A stretch of 50,896 nucleotides of DNA from an uncultured Bacteroidales bacterium (GTDB lineage: Bacteria; Bacteroidota; Bacteroidia; Bacteroidales; F082). The stretch spans positions 1 to 50,896 of the forward strand of contig CAMZEK010000016.1 of assembly GCA_947305795.1 (NCBI GenBank). Direction: 5' to 3'. The notes beneath the pieces were generated by a model. It searched no databases, was not told where the DNA came from, and saw only the letters and a program-made list of their open reading frames with translations. Position numbers and translations under genes: made by a program. This document shows, in pieces, positions 18,623-25,857 of the stretch. The stretch's first letter is position 1, and each line of letters opens with the position of its first letter.

Positions 18623-18635
18623 AAACGATTGTTTT

Positions 18636-18670
18636 AAAAAAAAGCCATCTAAACGATTAGACAGCTTTTT
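18636..18670 (-). terminator. Terminator of the DUF1573 gene
   Basis: On the minus strand the arms AAAAAGC/GCTTTTT (18639-18645 with 18664-18670) and TCTAA/TTAGA enclose the loop ACGA, with a CA/CA internal mismatch. Eight T residues follow. It isolates the DUF1573 gene from the aminotransferase gene. Confidence 0.75.
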
Positions 18671-18701
18671 AAGTTATTGAATAATAATTGATTAATTTCG
18701 A

Positions 18702-19157
18702 TTAATTCTTGGTTGCAGGAGATCCTTCACCCTTATTGTTATTGGCAGGCACAACTTCGGTGGGTTGTTCCAACACAGTACCTTTGATGCGCAACACCAC
18801 GGTAGAATTGGTGACAGCATTGGAGGTAACCGTCACCGTCTTATTGATGTTGCCCACGCGATTGGTTTTGTAAGTCACCTTGATGACATCTGACTCGCCG
18901 GGAAGGATAGGTTCTTTTGGCCATGAAGGAATGGTGCAACCGCAGCTCGACTTGGGTTTTTGAATCAGCAGAGGCTCGTTGCCTGTGTTGGTGAATCTGA
19001 ATTCACACTCGCCATTGCCGTTGTACGGGATGTTGCCGTAATCATGAACCACTTTCTCAAATTCGATTTCTGGTCCGTTCTGAGACTTAACTTCTTGCGC
19101 CTTGGCCACTCCAACGAAAAGGAGCATGATACCAAGCAGATAAATAGCTTTTTTCAT
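18702..19157 (-). CDS. DUF1573 periplasmic protein
   Basis: A 151-residue exported protein (signal peptide MKKAIYLLGIMLLFVGVAKAQ). The single Ig-like DUF1573 domain shows the family pattern: DYGNIPYNGNGECEFRFTNTGNEPLLI, then SSCGCTIPSWPKEPILPG, then IKVTYKTNRVGNINKTVTV. The function of DUF1573 proteins is not established; many Bacteroidota carry several copies. The gene is on its own, with promoter (19180-19213) and terminator (18636-18670). Confidence 0.9.
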   Translation of the reverse strand: MKKAIYLLGIMLLFVGVAKAQEVKSQNGPEIEFEKVVHDYGNIPYNGNGECEFRFTNTGNEPLLIQKPKSSCGCTIPSWPKEPILPGESDVIKVTYKTNRVGNINKTVTVTSNAVTNSTVVLRIKGTVLEQPTEVVPANNNKGEGSPATKN

Positions 19158-19179
19158 TTTTTGTTGTTTTAAAGTTGTG

Positions 19180-19213
19180 CAAAATTAGTAATAATTGTCT
19201 TATGTTCATCAAA
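19180..19213 (-). promoter_or_regulatory. Promoter of the DUF1573 gene
   Basis: On the minus strand the -7 box is TAATTTTG (19180-19187) and the -33 box is TTTG (19210-19213), 22 bp apart. The ATG follows about 22 bp downstream. Confidence 0.55.
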
Positions 19214-19315
19214 ACTACGATTTTTTTGAACATTTTTTCCCTTTTTCAAAAACCGTACCAAAAACAACGTCTTGGGACATATTTTGATTCTTGGAATTTT
19301 TTTTCTACAATTTTG

Positions 19316-19345
19316 TTGACGGTATTGAAATTTTGTCTACTTTTG
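19316..19345 (+). promoter_or_regulatory. Promoter of the tRNA gene
   Basis: TTGA (19316-19319) and TACTTTTG (19338-19345) are 18 bp apart, ending 13 bp before the tRNA 5' end. Confidence 0.65.
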
Positions 19346-19358
19346 CAGCCCGAAACAT

Positions 19359-19432
19359 GGCGGGATAGCTCAGCAGGTTAGAGCGTCGGATTCATAACCC
19401 GGAGGTCATGAGTTCAATTCTCATTCCCGCTA
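19359..19432 (+). tRNA. tRNA with CAU anticodon (tRNA-Met likely)
   Basis: A 74-nt cloverleaf. The acceptor stem GGCGGGA pairs with TCCCGCT, the D arm is GCTC/GAGC, the anticodon CAT is at 19393-19395, and the T arm is ATGAG-TTCAATT-CTCAT. The anticodon stem has an A-C mismatch next to the loop, and CCA is not encoded. The stem lacks the three G-C pairs of initiators, so this is probably elongator Met. tRNA-Ile with a lysidine-modified CAU anticodon cannot be excluded from sequence alone. Confidence 0.93.
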
Positions 19433-19436
19433 CAAG

Positions 19437-19470
19437 AAGAGCAAGACTACAAACCAGTCTTGCTTTTTCT
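19437..19470 (+). terminator. Terminator after the tRNA
   Basis: AGCAAGACT (19440-19448) pairs with AGTCTTGCT (19456-19464) over a 7-base loop and is followed by a T-rich tail. Confidence 0.85.
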
Positions 19471-19516
19471 TTTGCCAAAAAAAATGATTTTTTTCATCCG
19501 TGAAGCTTTTTCTTTG

Positions 19517-19524
19517 TACATTTG
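19517..19524 (+). promoter_or_regulatory. -7 promoter box for the SH3 lipoprotein
   Basis: TACATTTG fits TAnnTTTG and lies 45 bp before the ATG at 19570. There is no clear -33 box, only T-rich sequence. Confidence 0.45.
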
Positions 19525-19569
19525 TCGGACAGAAATCAACAAAATCAATCCACAATAAAGAACACGATC

Positions 19570-20139
19570 ATGAAAAAGCATTGGTACATCGTTTTTCTTC
19601 CTCTCGGTTTTAGCCTTTTGGCATGCTCATGCGGAGGAAGATTCAGCAAAGAATCATCCAATAATCCCAAGGCTACAGAAGCTATCGAAACCATCGACTC
19701 GACGGATATGTTGCTGGAAACCACGGAAGACGAAGACGATGGCGACCCTAACATCAAGGCTGCCTCCGTCGACAAAATGAAGATGGTAATCGACAACGAA
19801 GGCAATGTGGTCGGACGTTATGTGCAAACCAACCAGACCACTTATACCATTTCCGTACAAGACGAGGTCGAAGTCCCAATCGAAGGACATAAAGTGGTGG
19901 TATTCAGTGCCAAAAACGGCGAAGGGATCATCTTTACCAGACGTACCAACGTCAATGTCCGCACACAGCCTACACTTGAATCTCCTGCTATTTGTCAAAT
20001 CTCATTCAAAGAAGGCGAACTCCCAAAAACCTACCCTTGTTTAGGTAAAACCCAAGGCTGGTACAAAATCAAAGTGAGGGGTACCGAAGGCTACGTGCGC
20101 CACGACTTGGTGGTTTGGGACGGCATGGACACTTTTTAA
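19570..20139 (+). CDS. SH3b-domain lipoprotein
   Basis: A 189-residue predicted lipoprotein. The ATG at 19570 gives MKKHWYIVFLPLGFSLLAC followed by SCGG, a good lipobox; the earlier in-frame start at 19522 would bury it. A disordered acidic linker (ETTEDEDDGDPN) follows, then a C-terminal bacterial SH3 domain: RRTNVNVRTQPTLESPAICQI, GWYKIKVRGTEGYVRHDLV. Such domains often bind cell-wall peptides or act as protein-docking modules, but no catalytic domain is attached. Transcribed alone and convergent with the AtoE-type gene, 5 bp away. Confidence 0.8.
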   Translation: MKKHWYIVFLPLGFSLLACSCGGRFSKESSNNPKATEAIETIDSTDMLLETTEDEDDGDPNIKAASVDKMKMVIDNEGNVVGRYVQTNQTTYTISVQDEVEVPIEGHKVVVFSAKNGEGIIFTRRTNVNVRTQPTLESPAICQISFKEGELPKTYPCLGKTQGWYKIKVRGTEGYVRHDLVVWDGMDTF

Positions 20140-20144
20140 AAGTA

Positions 20145-21494
20145 TCACGCCCAAAGCAACAGCCCCGCGCAGATAATTAGTCCCGTGACGAACAGGTCGA
20201 TGATGCAGAAACCCATGATGTCCTTGGCATTGAGCTTGGCTATGGCCAAAGCCGGCAAGGCCCAGAAAGGCTGAATGAGATTGGTCCAGGCATCGCCCCA
20301 CGAGATGGCCATGCCCGTCAAGCCGGCATCCACACCCAAGGCCGCCCCTGCCGTGAACATAATCGGTGCTTGGATCGCCCAGTGGCCGCCGCCCGAAGGC
20401 ACGAACATGTTCAGAATGGCCGCACAGAAGAAAGTAAACAGCGGATAAGTCTTTGGCGTTGAAATAGATACACAAGCATTACTAATCACCGTACCCAAAC
20501 AAATGCCCGACTCTCCTATCCCCGTGATGATGCCCATAATGCCAGCATAGAACGGGAATTGAAGCAAAATGCCCGCTGCTCCGCCCACCGACTTGCCGAA
20601 TGCCCTGACATAAGCCAAAGGCGTGCCGTGCAAGATGACACCCAAAAACAGGAACAGCATGATGACCGAACCGAGGTCGAAAGTACCACCTTTAATAAAT
20701 AGGTGTATCACCAAATACGACAAGCCCAACAAAGCAATGATCCACGACAACACACGGCTGTTTTCCAACTTTTCGGAGGGTGTGGTAGGCTTAGGCTCAG
20801 GCTTCGGTTCCTCCTCAAACAGCAAGGAAGGCTCAATCGCAACCACCTGATTTCCTTTGGGATGCATCAGCGCGTTGACCACCACAATGGCCACAATGAC
20901 CACGGCCACCATAATGAGGTTTTGCGGTGCAAGTATGGTCCGACCAATGGCGACAGGCTGGGTCAATGCGCCTTGCGTGACCTTTTCCAGATTTGAAGTT
21001 GCAGTTGCCATTGTCAGCGGGATGGAACCTGAAAGGCCAGCGTGCCACACCACGAAACCACTATAAGCCGATGCGATAAGTAACCTATAATCAACGCCTT
21101 TCAGCTTCTTCGCAATCTCCTTGGCGAAGATGACGCCCACGATGAGGCCGAAGCCCCAGTTGAGCCAGCAGGCCAAGGCCGATATGCCTGTCACCAAAGC
21201 AATGGCACCTGCAGGCGTCTTAGGCTTTGAAGCCAAAGCGCTGATACCTCTTTTAATGGTAGGCGCAGCGGCCAAAGCCGAACCCGTCACCAAAACCAAT
21301 GCCATCTGCATGGCGAAGGCCAGCAGCGACCACACGCCATTACCCCAATGCTCGACGACCTCCATCGGGGTCTGATGGCAGATGGGCATAGCGATGATGA
21401 AGGCCACCATGGTGAGCACCACGGCAAAAATGAAAGGCTCGGGTAAATATTTCTGAACGAGTTTGACGCAAAATTGGATGATTTTCTGGAACAT
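20145..21494 (-). CDS. Short-chain fatty acid transporter (AtoE family)
   Basis: A polytopic inner-membrane protein of 449 residues with about ten to twelve hydrophobic spans. Family stretches include LPEPFIFAVVLTMVAF (17-32), WLNWGFGLIVGVIFAKEIAKK, SAYSGFVVWHAGLSGSIPL and FVPSGGGHWAIQAPI. AtoE members carry short-chain fatty acids such as butyrate or acetoacetate, and the direction and substrate here are open. It starts 27 bp after truA, so the two are probably co-transcribed. A long charged loop (EEEPKPEPKPTTP) sits in the middle. Confidence 0.9.
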   Translation of the reverse strand: MFQKIIQFCVKLVQKYLPEPFIFAVVLTMVAFIIAMPICHQTPMEVVEHWGNGVWSLLAFAMQMALVLVTGSALAAAPTIKRGISALASKPKTPAGAIALVTGISALACWLNWGFGLIVGVIFAKEIAKKLKGVDYRLLIASAYSGFVVWHAGLSGSIPLTMATATSNLEKVTQGALTQPVAIGRTILAPQNLIMVAVVIVAIVVVNALMHPKGNQVVAIEPSLLFEEEPKPEPKPTTPSEKLENSRVLSWIIALLGLSYLVIHLFIKGGTFDLGSVIMLFLFLGVILHGTPLAYVRAFGKSVGGAAGILLQFPFYAGIMGIITGIGESGICLGTVISNACVSISTPKTYPLFTFFCAAILNMFVPSGGGHWAIQAPIMFTAGAALGVDAGLTGMAISWGDAWTNLIQPFWALPALAIAKLNAKDIMGFCIIDLFVTGLIICAGLLLWA

Positions 21495-21521
21495 AGTTTT
21501 TCAGTTTGCAGTTATCCGTTG

Positions 21522-22271
21522 TCAGTTATTAGTTATCAAGGGATACTCCACTTCTTCAAGGAATAGTGCATGAGCTGGCACCGAAGTACCGGCTTCGCAG
21601 CGGTCTTTGCGCTCAATGACGGCACGAAACTCCTCCAAGCTCATGCGCCCCTTCCCTATCTCCAACAGAGTACCAACGATGGCTCGTACCATGTTGCGCA
21701 AGAAACGGTCGGCTTTGATGCGGAACACGAGCAATCCATCTTGTTCGAACCATCGTGCCTCCATGATTTTGCAGTTGTTGGTCTTCACTTGGGTATGCAC
21801 CTTTGAGAAGCTCGTAAAATTCTCATAATCAAAGAGAAGATTGGCAGCTTCCTGCATCTTGGCCACATCCAAGTCACCGTAGAGGAAATAGGCATCCTGC
21901 GTATGAAACGGGTTTTTCGTGCGCGTGATGTAATAATGATAGGTACGCGAAACGGCATCGAAACGGGCGTGCAACTCAGGTGCGACTGGCCAAATCCGAT
22001 AAATCACAATGTCGTCAGGAAGAAAAGCATTCATCTGATTAGCAAGAGCTTCCACATCCGAAATCTCGTTTTCAAAGTCGAAATGGGCATAATAGTTCCG
22101 CGCATGGACACCCGTGTCGGTGCGTCCGCAGCCCGTGATGGAAACCGTTTGCCCCAACTTGATGCTCAGGCATTGCTCCACCGTCTGCTGCACGCTCTCG
22201 GAGTGCGGCTGGATCTGGTAACCGTGATAGCGGCTGCCGTTGTAAGCCATGTGGATGAAATATCTTGGCAT
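21522..22271 (-). CDS. truA: tRNA pseudouridine(38-40) synthase
   Basis: Makes pseudouridine at positions 38-40 in the tRNA anticodon arm. The start MPRYFIHMAYNGSRYHGYQ (ATG at 22271, preceded by AAAGGA) gives 249 residues; an upstream in-frame start would add 14. The catalytic Asp lies in GCGRTDTGVHA, and the DAVSRTYHYYI and FLRNMVRAIVGTL motifs are present. The last codons and stop lie in a short tandem repeat resembling GTTATCAGTTATTA. It is divergent from aat across a palindromic promoter. Confidence 0.95.
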   Translation of the reverse strand: MPRYFIHMAYNGSRYHGYQIQPHSESVQQTVEQCLSIKLGQTVSITGCGRTDTGVHARNYYAHFDFENEISDVEALANQMNAFLPDDIVIYRIWPVAPELHARFDAVSRTYHYYITRTKNPFHTQDAYFLYGDLDVAKMQEAANLLFDYENFTSFSKVHTQVKTNNCKIMEARWFEQDGLLVFRIKADRFLRNMVRAIVGTLLEIGKGRMSLEEFRAVIERKDRCEAGTSVPAHALFLEEVEYPLITNN

Positions 22272-22285
22272 TGTCCTTTTTGAGC

Positions 22286-22307
22286 CGCAAAAATATGTAT
22301 TTTTGCG
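22286..22307. promoter_or_regulatory. Palindromic divergent promoter for truA and aat
   Basis: A perfect inverted repeat with arms CGCAAAAATA (22286-22295) and TATTTTTGCG (22298-22307) around TG. Each arm is a -7 box (TATTTTTG) for one direction, so two polymerases would overlap on the same 22 bp. Confidence 0.6.
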
Positions 22308-22324
22308 CTCCATTTTGCAAGCTG

Positions 22325-23104
22325 ATGAGCATTTTGTATCAACTCAACGACGACGACTGTTACTTTCCGCCCGCCGACCATGCCGACGAGGACGGCCTGT
22401 TGGCCTTTGGCGGCGACCTCTCTCCGCAACGGCTTTTGATGGCCTACGCCAACGGCATCTTCCCGTGGTATTGCGACAACGACCCCATCATGTGGTGGTC
22501 GCTCGACCCTCGGCTAATCATCCGACCAGGCGAGATGAAAGTCAGTAAGTCATTGAGACGCACGTTGAAATCAGGCAAGTTCGAAGTCAGAATCGACACC
22601 AATTTCCGTGAGGTGATGCTGCATTGCGCCCAGACGCCGCGCAAGGACCAAGAAGGCACTTGGATTGTCGACGAAATGGTGGAAGCCTATTGCCACCTAC
22701 ACGAACTCGGCATGGCCCATTCCTTTGAGACTTATTTAGATGGCGACTTGGTCGGCGGGCTGTACGGCGTTTCCATCGGCAAGGCCTTTTTCGGCGAGTC
22801 GATGTTCCACACCGTGACCGACGCCTCAAAGGTGGCTTTCTACCATCTGCACCAGTTTTTGCTTAACAACGGATTCAAACTCATTGATTGCCAACAGGAA
22901 ACAAGTCATCTGCGAAGTTTGGGGGCCTATCCTATTCCACGAGAAGATTTCCTGAAAGAACTGAAAACCCTAATCGTGGAAAGCACGCTTGTTGGAAATT
23001 GGGGCAAAAACACTGTAGAAAAGTTTCTCCAAATCCAACAGCCCGAAAAAGTACAATTCAGGACCTACTATTCAGACGAGACTGGCGGCTTATATGGTGA
23101 TTGA
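22325..23104 (+). CDS. aat: Leucyl/phenylalanyl-tRNA-protein transferase
   Basis: Attaches Leu or Phe to proteins with N-terminal Arg or Lys, marking them for ClpS/ClpAP (N-degron pathway). The start MSILYQLNDDDCYFPPADHA (ATG at 22325) gives 259 residues. Family landmarks: FPPADHADEDGLLAFGGDLSPQRLLMAYANGIFPWY (from residue 14), IMWWSLDPR, GLYGVSIGKAFFGESMFH, and LIDCQQETSHLRSLGAYPIPREDF. A weak hairpin (about 23118-23140, AAAGAG/CTCTTT) may end the transcript. Confidence 0.94.
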   Translation: MSILYQLNDDDCYFPPADHADEDGLLAFGGDLSPQRLLMAYANGIFPWYCDNDPIMWWSLDPRLIIRPGEMKVSKSLRRTLKSGKFEVRIDTNFREVMLHCAQTPRKDQEGTWIVDEMVEAYCHLHELGMAHSFETYLDGDLVGGLYGVSIGKAFFGESMFHTVTDASKVAFYHLHQFLLNNGFKLIDCQQETSHLRSLGAYPIPREDFLKELKTLIVESTLVGNWGKNTVEKFLQIQQPEKVQFRTYYSDETGGLYGD

Positions 23105-23158
23105 CAAAGGTTTACCCAAAGAGCTGAGGCAACCTCTTTTGTTTTTCAACTTTTTTCA

Positions 23159-23188
23159 TTGACAATCGGGGAAATCTGACTATCTTTG
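23159..23188 (+). promoter_or_regulatory. Promoter of the arginine deiminase gene
   Basis: TTGAC (23159-23163) and the -7 box TATCTTTG (23181-23188) are separated by 17 bp. The ATG lies 59 bp downstream. Confidence 0.65.
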
Positions 23189-23247
23189 CAGCGATATTTG
23201 GAGCCTCACGAAATCAGCGCTCCTATTGTTTCATCAAAATCATTTTT

Positions 23248-24495
23248 ATGGATTCAAACGGAATCAACGTCAGCGTCAATTCAGAAATTGGAAAGCTCCA
23301 ACATGTCCTTGTTCACACTCCGGGCTTTGAATTGGAGAACATGACTCCCGAAGACGCCCACGTTTATCTGTTCAGCGACCTTTTGAATGTACAAGTCGCT
23401 CAAAAGGAATACGGTTATTTCAAGAGAGTGCTGCAAAAAGTGGCCAAGGTTCACGAAGTGAAAGACCTGTTGGCGGAAACCCTTCAAAACGAGAATATCA
23501 AGTATGCTTTGATTGACCGCATCTGCAAAGCGGAAGACAAGGCTTTCTTGAATGCCTATCTCAAATCATTGGAACCCAAAGAATTGTCACGCCAACTGAT
23601 TGAAGGAGTCCACCTGAAGGACATCACTTATATTAACAAAGAAAAATATGCATTGCTGCCCTTGCCAAACCTGTTTTTCATGCGCGATGCCTCGTTATCG
23701 ATGTACGACTCCATCCTCATCAGCAACATGGCTTCACCTGTCAGGGCAAGGGAATGCATGATTTTGGAAACCATATACAACTTCCACCCGATGATTGAGG
23801 CCAAAGTCATCAACCCCGTGCTGAAATACGATATTCATGGCATCGGAACGGTGGAAGGTGGCGACGTGCAAATCATCCGCGACGACATCATCATCTGTGG
23901 TTTAGGCTCACGCACCAACATGCACGGTGTGGAAGCCTTGGTCGAGCACTTGAAGACGCGCCCAGGTATCAAGCACTTGATTTTCCAGGAGTTACCATTG
24001 AAACCCGAATCGTTCATCCATTTGGATATGGTGTTCACCATGCTGGATGTCAATAAGTGCATGGCCTACAAGCCCGTCATTATGAACAACGCTTTCAAGA
24101 CCTTCCACATCACGATTAACGGTCAGAAGGCCATCGGCAAGGATGCTCCCAACCTTCTCGCAGCCCTCAACGATGCCGGACTTGATTTAGAGCCTGTCTT
24201 CTGCGGCGGCGGTGATGAGAATTATGGAGCCCGCGAACAATGGCATAGCGGCTGCAATTTCTTCTGCCTCGCCCCCGGACAGTTCCTCGGCTACGGTCGC
24301 AACCAACACACGCTGCAAGCCCTCAACGACGCTGGATTCAACGTTGTCACGGCAGCTGATGTGGTCAACGGAAAAATCAACCTCGACACCTACCACAAAT
24401 GCGTTGTTGCTTTCGAAGGCAACGAACTCTCGCGTGGTGGTGGCGGTGCGCGCTGCATGACCATGCCGCTGCAACGCATGCCTGTCGATTGGTAA
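23248..24495 (+). CDS. arcA: Arginine deiminase
   Basis: Converts L-arginine to citrulline and ammonia, for energy or acid resistance. It has 415 residues, the normal length. Visible motifs: the N-terminal SEIGKLQHVLVHTPGFELE, FMRDASLSMYD, GTVEGGDV, HLDMVFTMLD and the C-terminal loop SRGGGGARCMTMP with the catalytic Cys 403. It stands alone: no ornithine carbamoyltransferase, carbamate kinase or arginine/ornithine antiporter is beside it, so the rest of the pathway, if present, must be elsewhere. The transcript ends at a strong hairpin shared with the convergent murD2. Confidence 0.94.
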   Translation: MDSNGINVSVNSEIGKLQHVLVHTPGFELENMTPEDAHVYLFSDLLNVQVAQKEYGYFKRVLQKVAKVHEVKDLLAETLQNENIKYALIDRICKAEDKAFLNAYLKSLEPKELSRQLIEGVHLKDITYINKEKYALLPLPNLFFMRDASLSMYDSILISNMASPVRARECMILETIYNFHPMIEAKVINPVLKYDIHGIGTVEGGDVQIIRDDIIICGLGSRTNMHGVEALVEHLKTRPGIKHLIFQELPLKPESFIHLDMVFTMLDVNKCMAYKPVIMNNAFKTFHITINGQKAIGKDAPNLLAALNDAGLDLEPVFCGGGDENYGAREQWHSGCNFFCLAPGQFLGYGRNQHTLQALNDAGFNVVTAADVVNGKINLDTYHKCVVAFEGNELSRGGGGARCMTMPLQRMPVDW

Positions 24496-24514
24496 TCAGA
24501 TTATTAACCATAAT

Positions 24515-24544
24515 GAAAGCCGTTTGGAGTTCCAAGCGGCTTTC
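24515..24544. terminator. Bidirectional terminator between arcA and murD2
   Basis: The arms GAAAGCCGTTTGGA (24515-24528) and TCCAAGCGGCTTTC (24531-24544) are complementary apart from one T-G pair. A T-rich tail follows on the plus strand. Confidence 0.8.
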
Positions 24545-24552
24545 TTGTTTTA

Positions 24553-25857
24553 TCAGCCAAAGCTTTCCGCCAACGACTTGAACTTACGCCCGCGTTCTTC
24601 GAAGTTCTTGTATTGGTCGTAGCTCGACGCAGCGGGAGAAAGGAGGCACACATCGCCTGACTTGGCATGGGTTTTAAGGTAAGTGAAAGCTTCTTCCATG
24701 TTGGCATAATGGAACAATGTCGACTCATCTACAGCCCCAGTGACTTTAGCAGAAGCAGAGGTTGCTGAGCCTGTCGAAGCACCGACCAACAAAGCCATCA
24801 TTCGCTCACCAGCCTTACCCGTAAACAGCAAGTGAGGAATCGGATTTTGCTTCAGATACACGGCCAAAGGCGAATAGTCGATATCGCGGTCAAAGCCGCC
24901 TAGAAGCAGAAAATCAACCTTTTTCAAGGTATTACACGCCGCAATCGTGGCCTGCGGAATGGTGGAGATGCTGTCGTTGACGAAGGTAACGCCACCGAAG
25001 GTACCCACAGGCTCCAAGCGGTGTTCCAGAGGCTTGAATGTGTACAAATGCGGAATAACTTCCCGATAATCAATGCCGTAGGCTGAACATGCCAACAATG
25101 CAGCTTTCACGTTCAAAAGGTTGTGTTCGCCCAAAATCGGGAGGGCAGTCTCATCAATGAGGTCGCTGAAATCGAACAAGGAGAACACGATATTGTTGAC
25201 GAACAAATCCAAGGTATCGGTCAGCAGGCTTTCATGGATGACGGCCGTGTCGTTCTCACTCATGAAGCGTAACAGATTGAGTTTCGCTGACTTATAACGC
25301 TCAAAAGTACCGAAATGGTCGAGATGTTCCTCAAACACATTGAGCAACACACCCACGCGCGGACTGTTATGCACATACTCCAACTGGTGCGCCGAAAGCT
25401 CATAAACCACAATGGAATCCGGTTTGATGCTTTCCATCACGTCAAAACAGGGAATGCCGATGTTGCCCGTCAGGATGGCGTCGCGGCCTGATGACTTCAA
25501 CAGATGGTAAATCAGGCTCGTGGTCGTGCTTTTTCCTTTCGTCCCGCTGATGCCGATGGTCTGCGCGTGGAACTGGCTGAGAAACAAGTCGGTCTGCGAA
25601 GTGACTTCCACTCCTTTCGTGTCGAAACCCTTCAAAGAAATGCCTGGCGTCTTGATGACGATGTCATAGTCATACATTGCCTCAAGATACTGATTCCCAA
25701 AATGTTTCACGCCTTCCATCTCGTTCCTGTCCGCCACTGCTACAACAGCCTCTGGCAGATACTTTTGCAGAAAATGCCACGTCGATTTCCCCTCACGACC
25801 AAAACCGAGAATGAGGATGCGCTTGCCATGTAAACGGTTCAGTATCAGATCAAACAT
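24553..25857 (-). CDS. murD2: MurD-family ligase, probable UDP-MurNAc-L-Ala--L-Glu ligase (MurD2)
   Basis: A 434-residue Mur ligase with N-terminal Rossmann domain (GKRILILGFGREGKST), central ATPase domain and C-terminal ligase domain. The P-loop reads GTKGKSTTT (105-113), not the canonical GTNGKTT, and the NDSKATN motif is replaced by NDSISTI (294-300). These differences and the direct pairing with murL argue for MurD2, which in Xanthomonas adds L-Glu rather than D-Glu to UDP-MurNAc-L-Ala. The start overlaps the murL stop by 8 bp, so they are one unit. Residues 360-371 (STGSATSASA region) are encoded by a dispersed repeat. Canonical MurD remains possible. Confidence 0.82.
   Translation of the reverse strand: MFDLILNRLHGKRILILGFGREGKSTWHFLQKYLPEAVVAVADRNEMEGVKHFGNQYLEAMYDYDIVIKTPGISLKGFDTKGVEVTSQTDLFLSQFHAQTIGISGTKGKSTTTSLIYHLLKSSGRDAILTGNIGIPCFDVMESIKPDSIVVYELSAHQLEYVHNSPRVGVLLNVFEEHLDHFGTFERYKSAKLNLLRFMSENDTAVIHESLLTDTLDLFVNNIVFSLFDFSDLIDETALPILGEHNLLNVKAALLACSAYGIDYREVIPHLYTFKPLEHRLEPVGTFGGVTFVNDSISTIPQATIAACNTLKKVDFLLLGGFDRDIDYSPLAVYLKQNPIPHLLFTGKAGERMMALLVGASTGSATSASAKVTGAVDESTLFHYANMEEAFTYLKTHAKSGDVCLLSPAASSYDQYKNFEERGRKFKSLAESFG
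24758..24782 (-). repeat. REP-like repeat (TTCGACAGGCTCAG core) inside murD2
   Basis: On the minus strand the gene reads GCTTCGACAGGCTCAGCAAC (24761-24780), flanked by GGT and CTCTGC. It matches the repeats at 41891 and 43570 and adds about ten Ala/Ser/Thr-rich residues to the protein without breaking the frame. Confidence 0.7.

Noticed and set aside
24553..24700. Reading the Mur ligase simply as canonical MurD
   Set aside because: The altered P-loop and NDSISTI motif and the fused gene order with a MurL-like protein favour MurD2. Canonical MurD is kept as an alternative.
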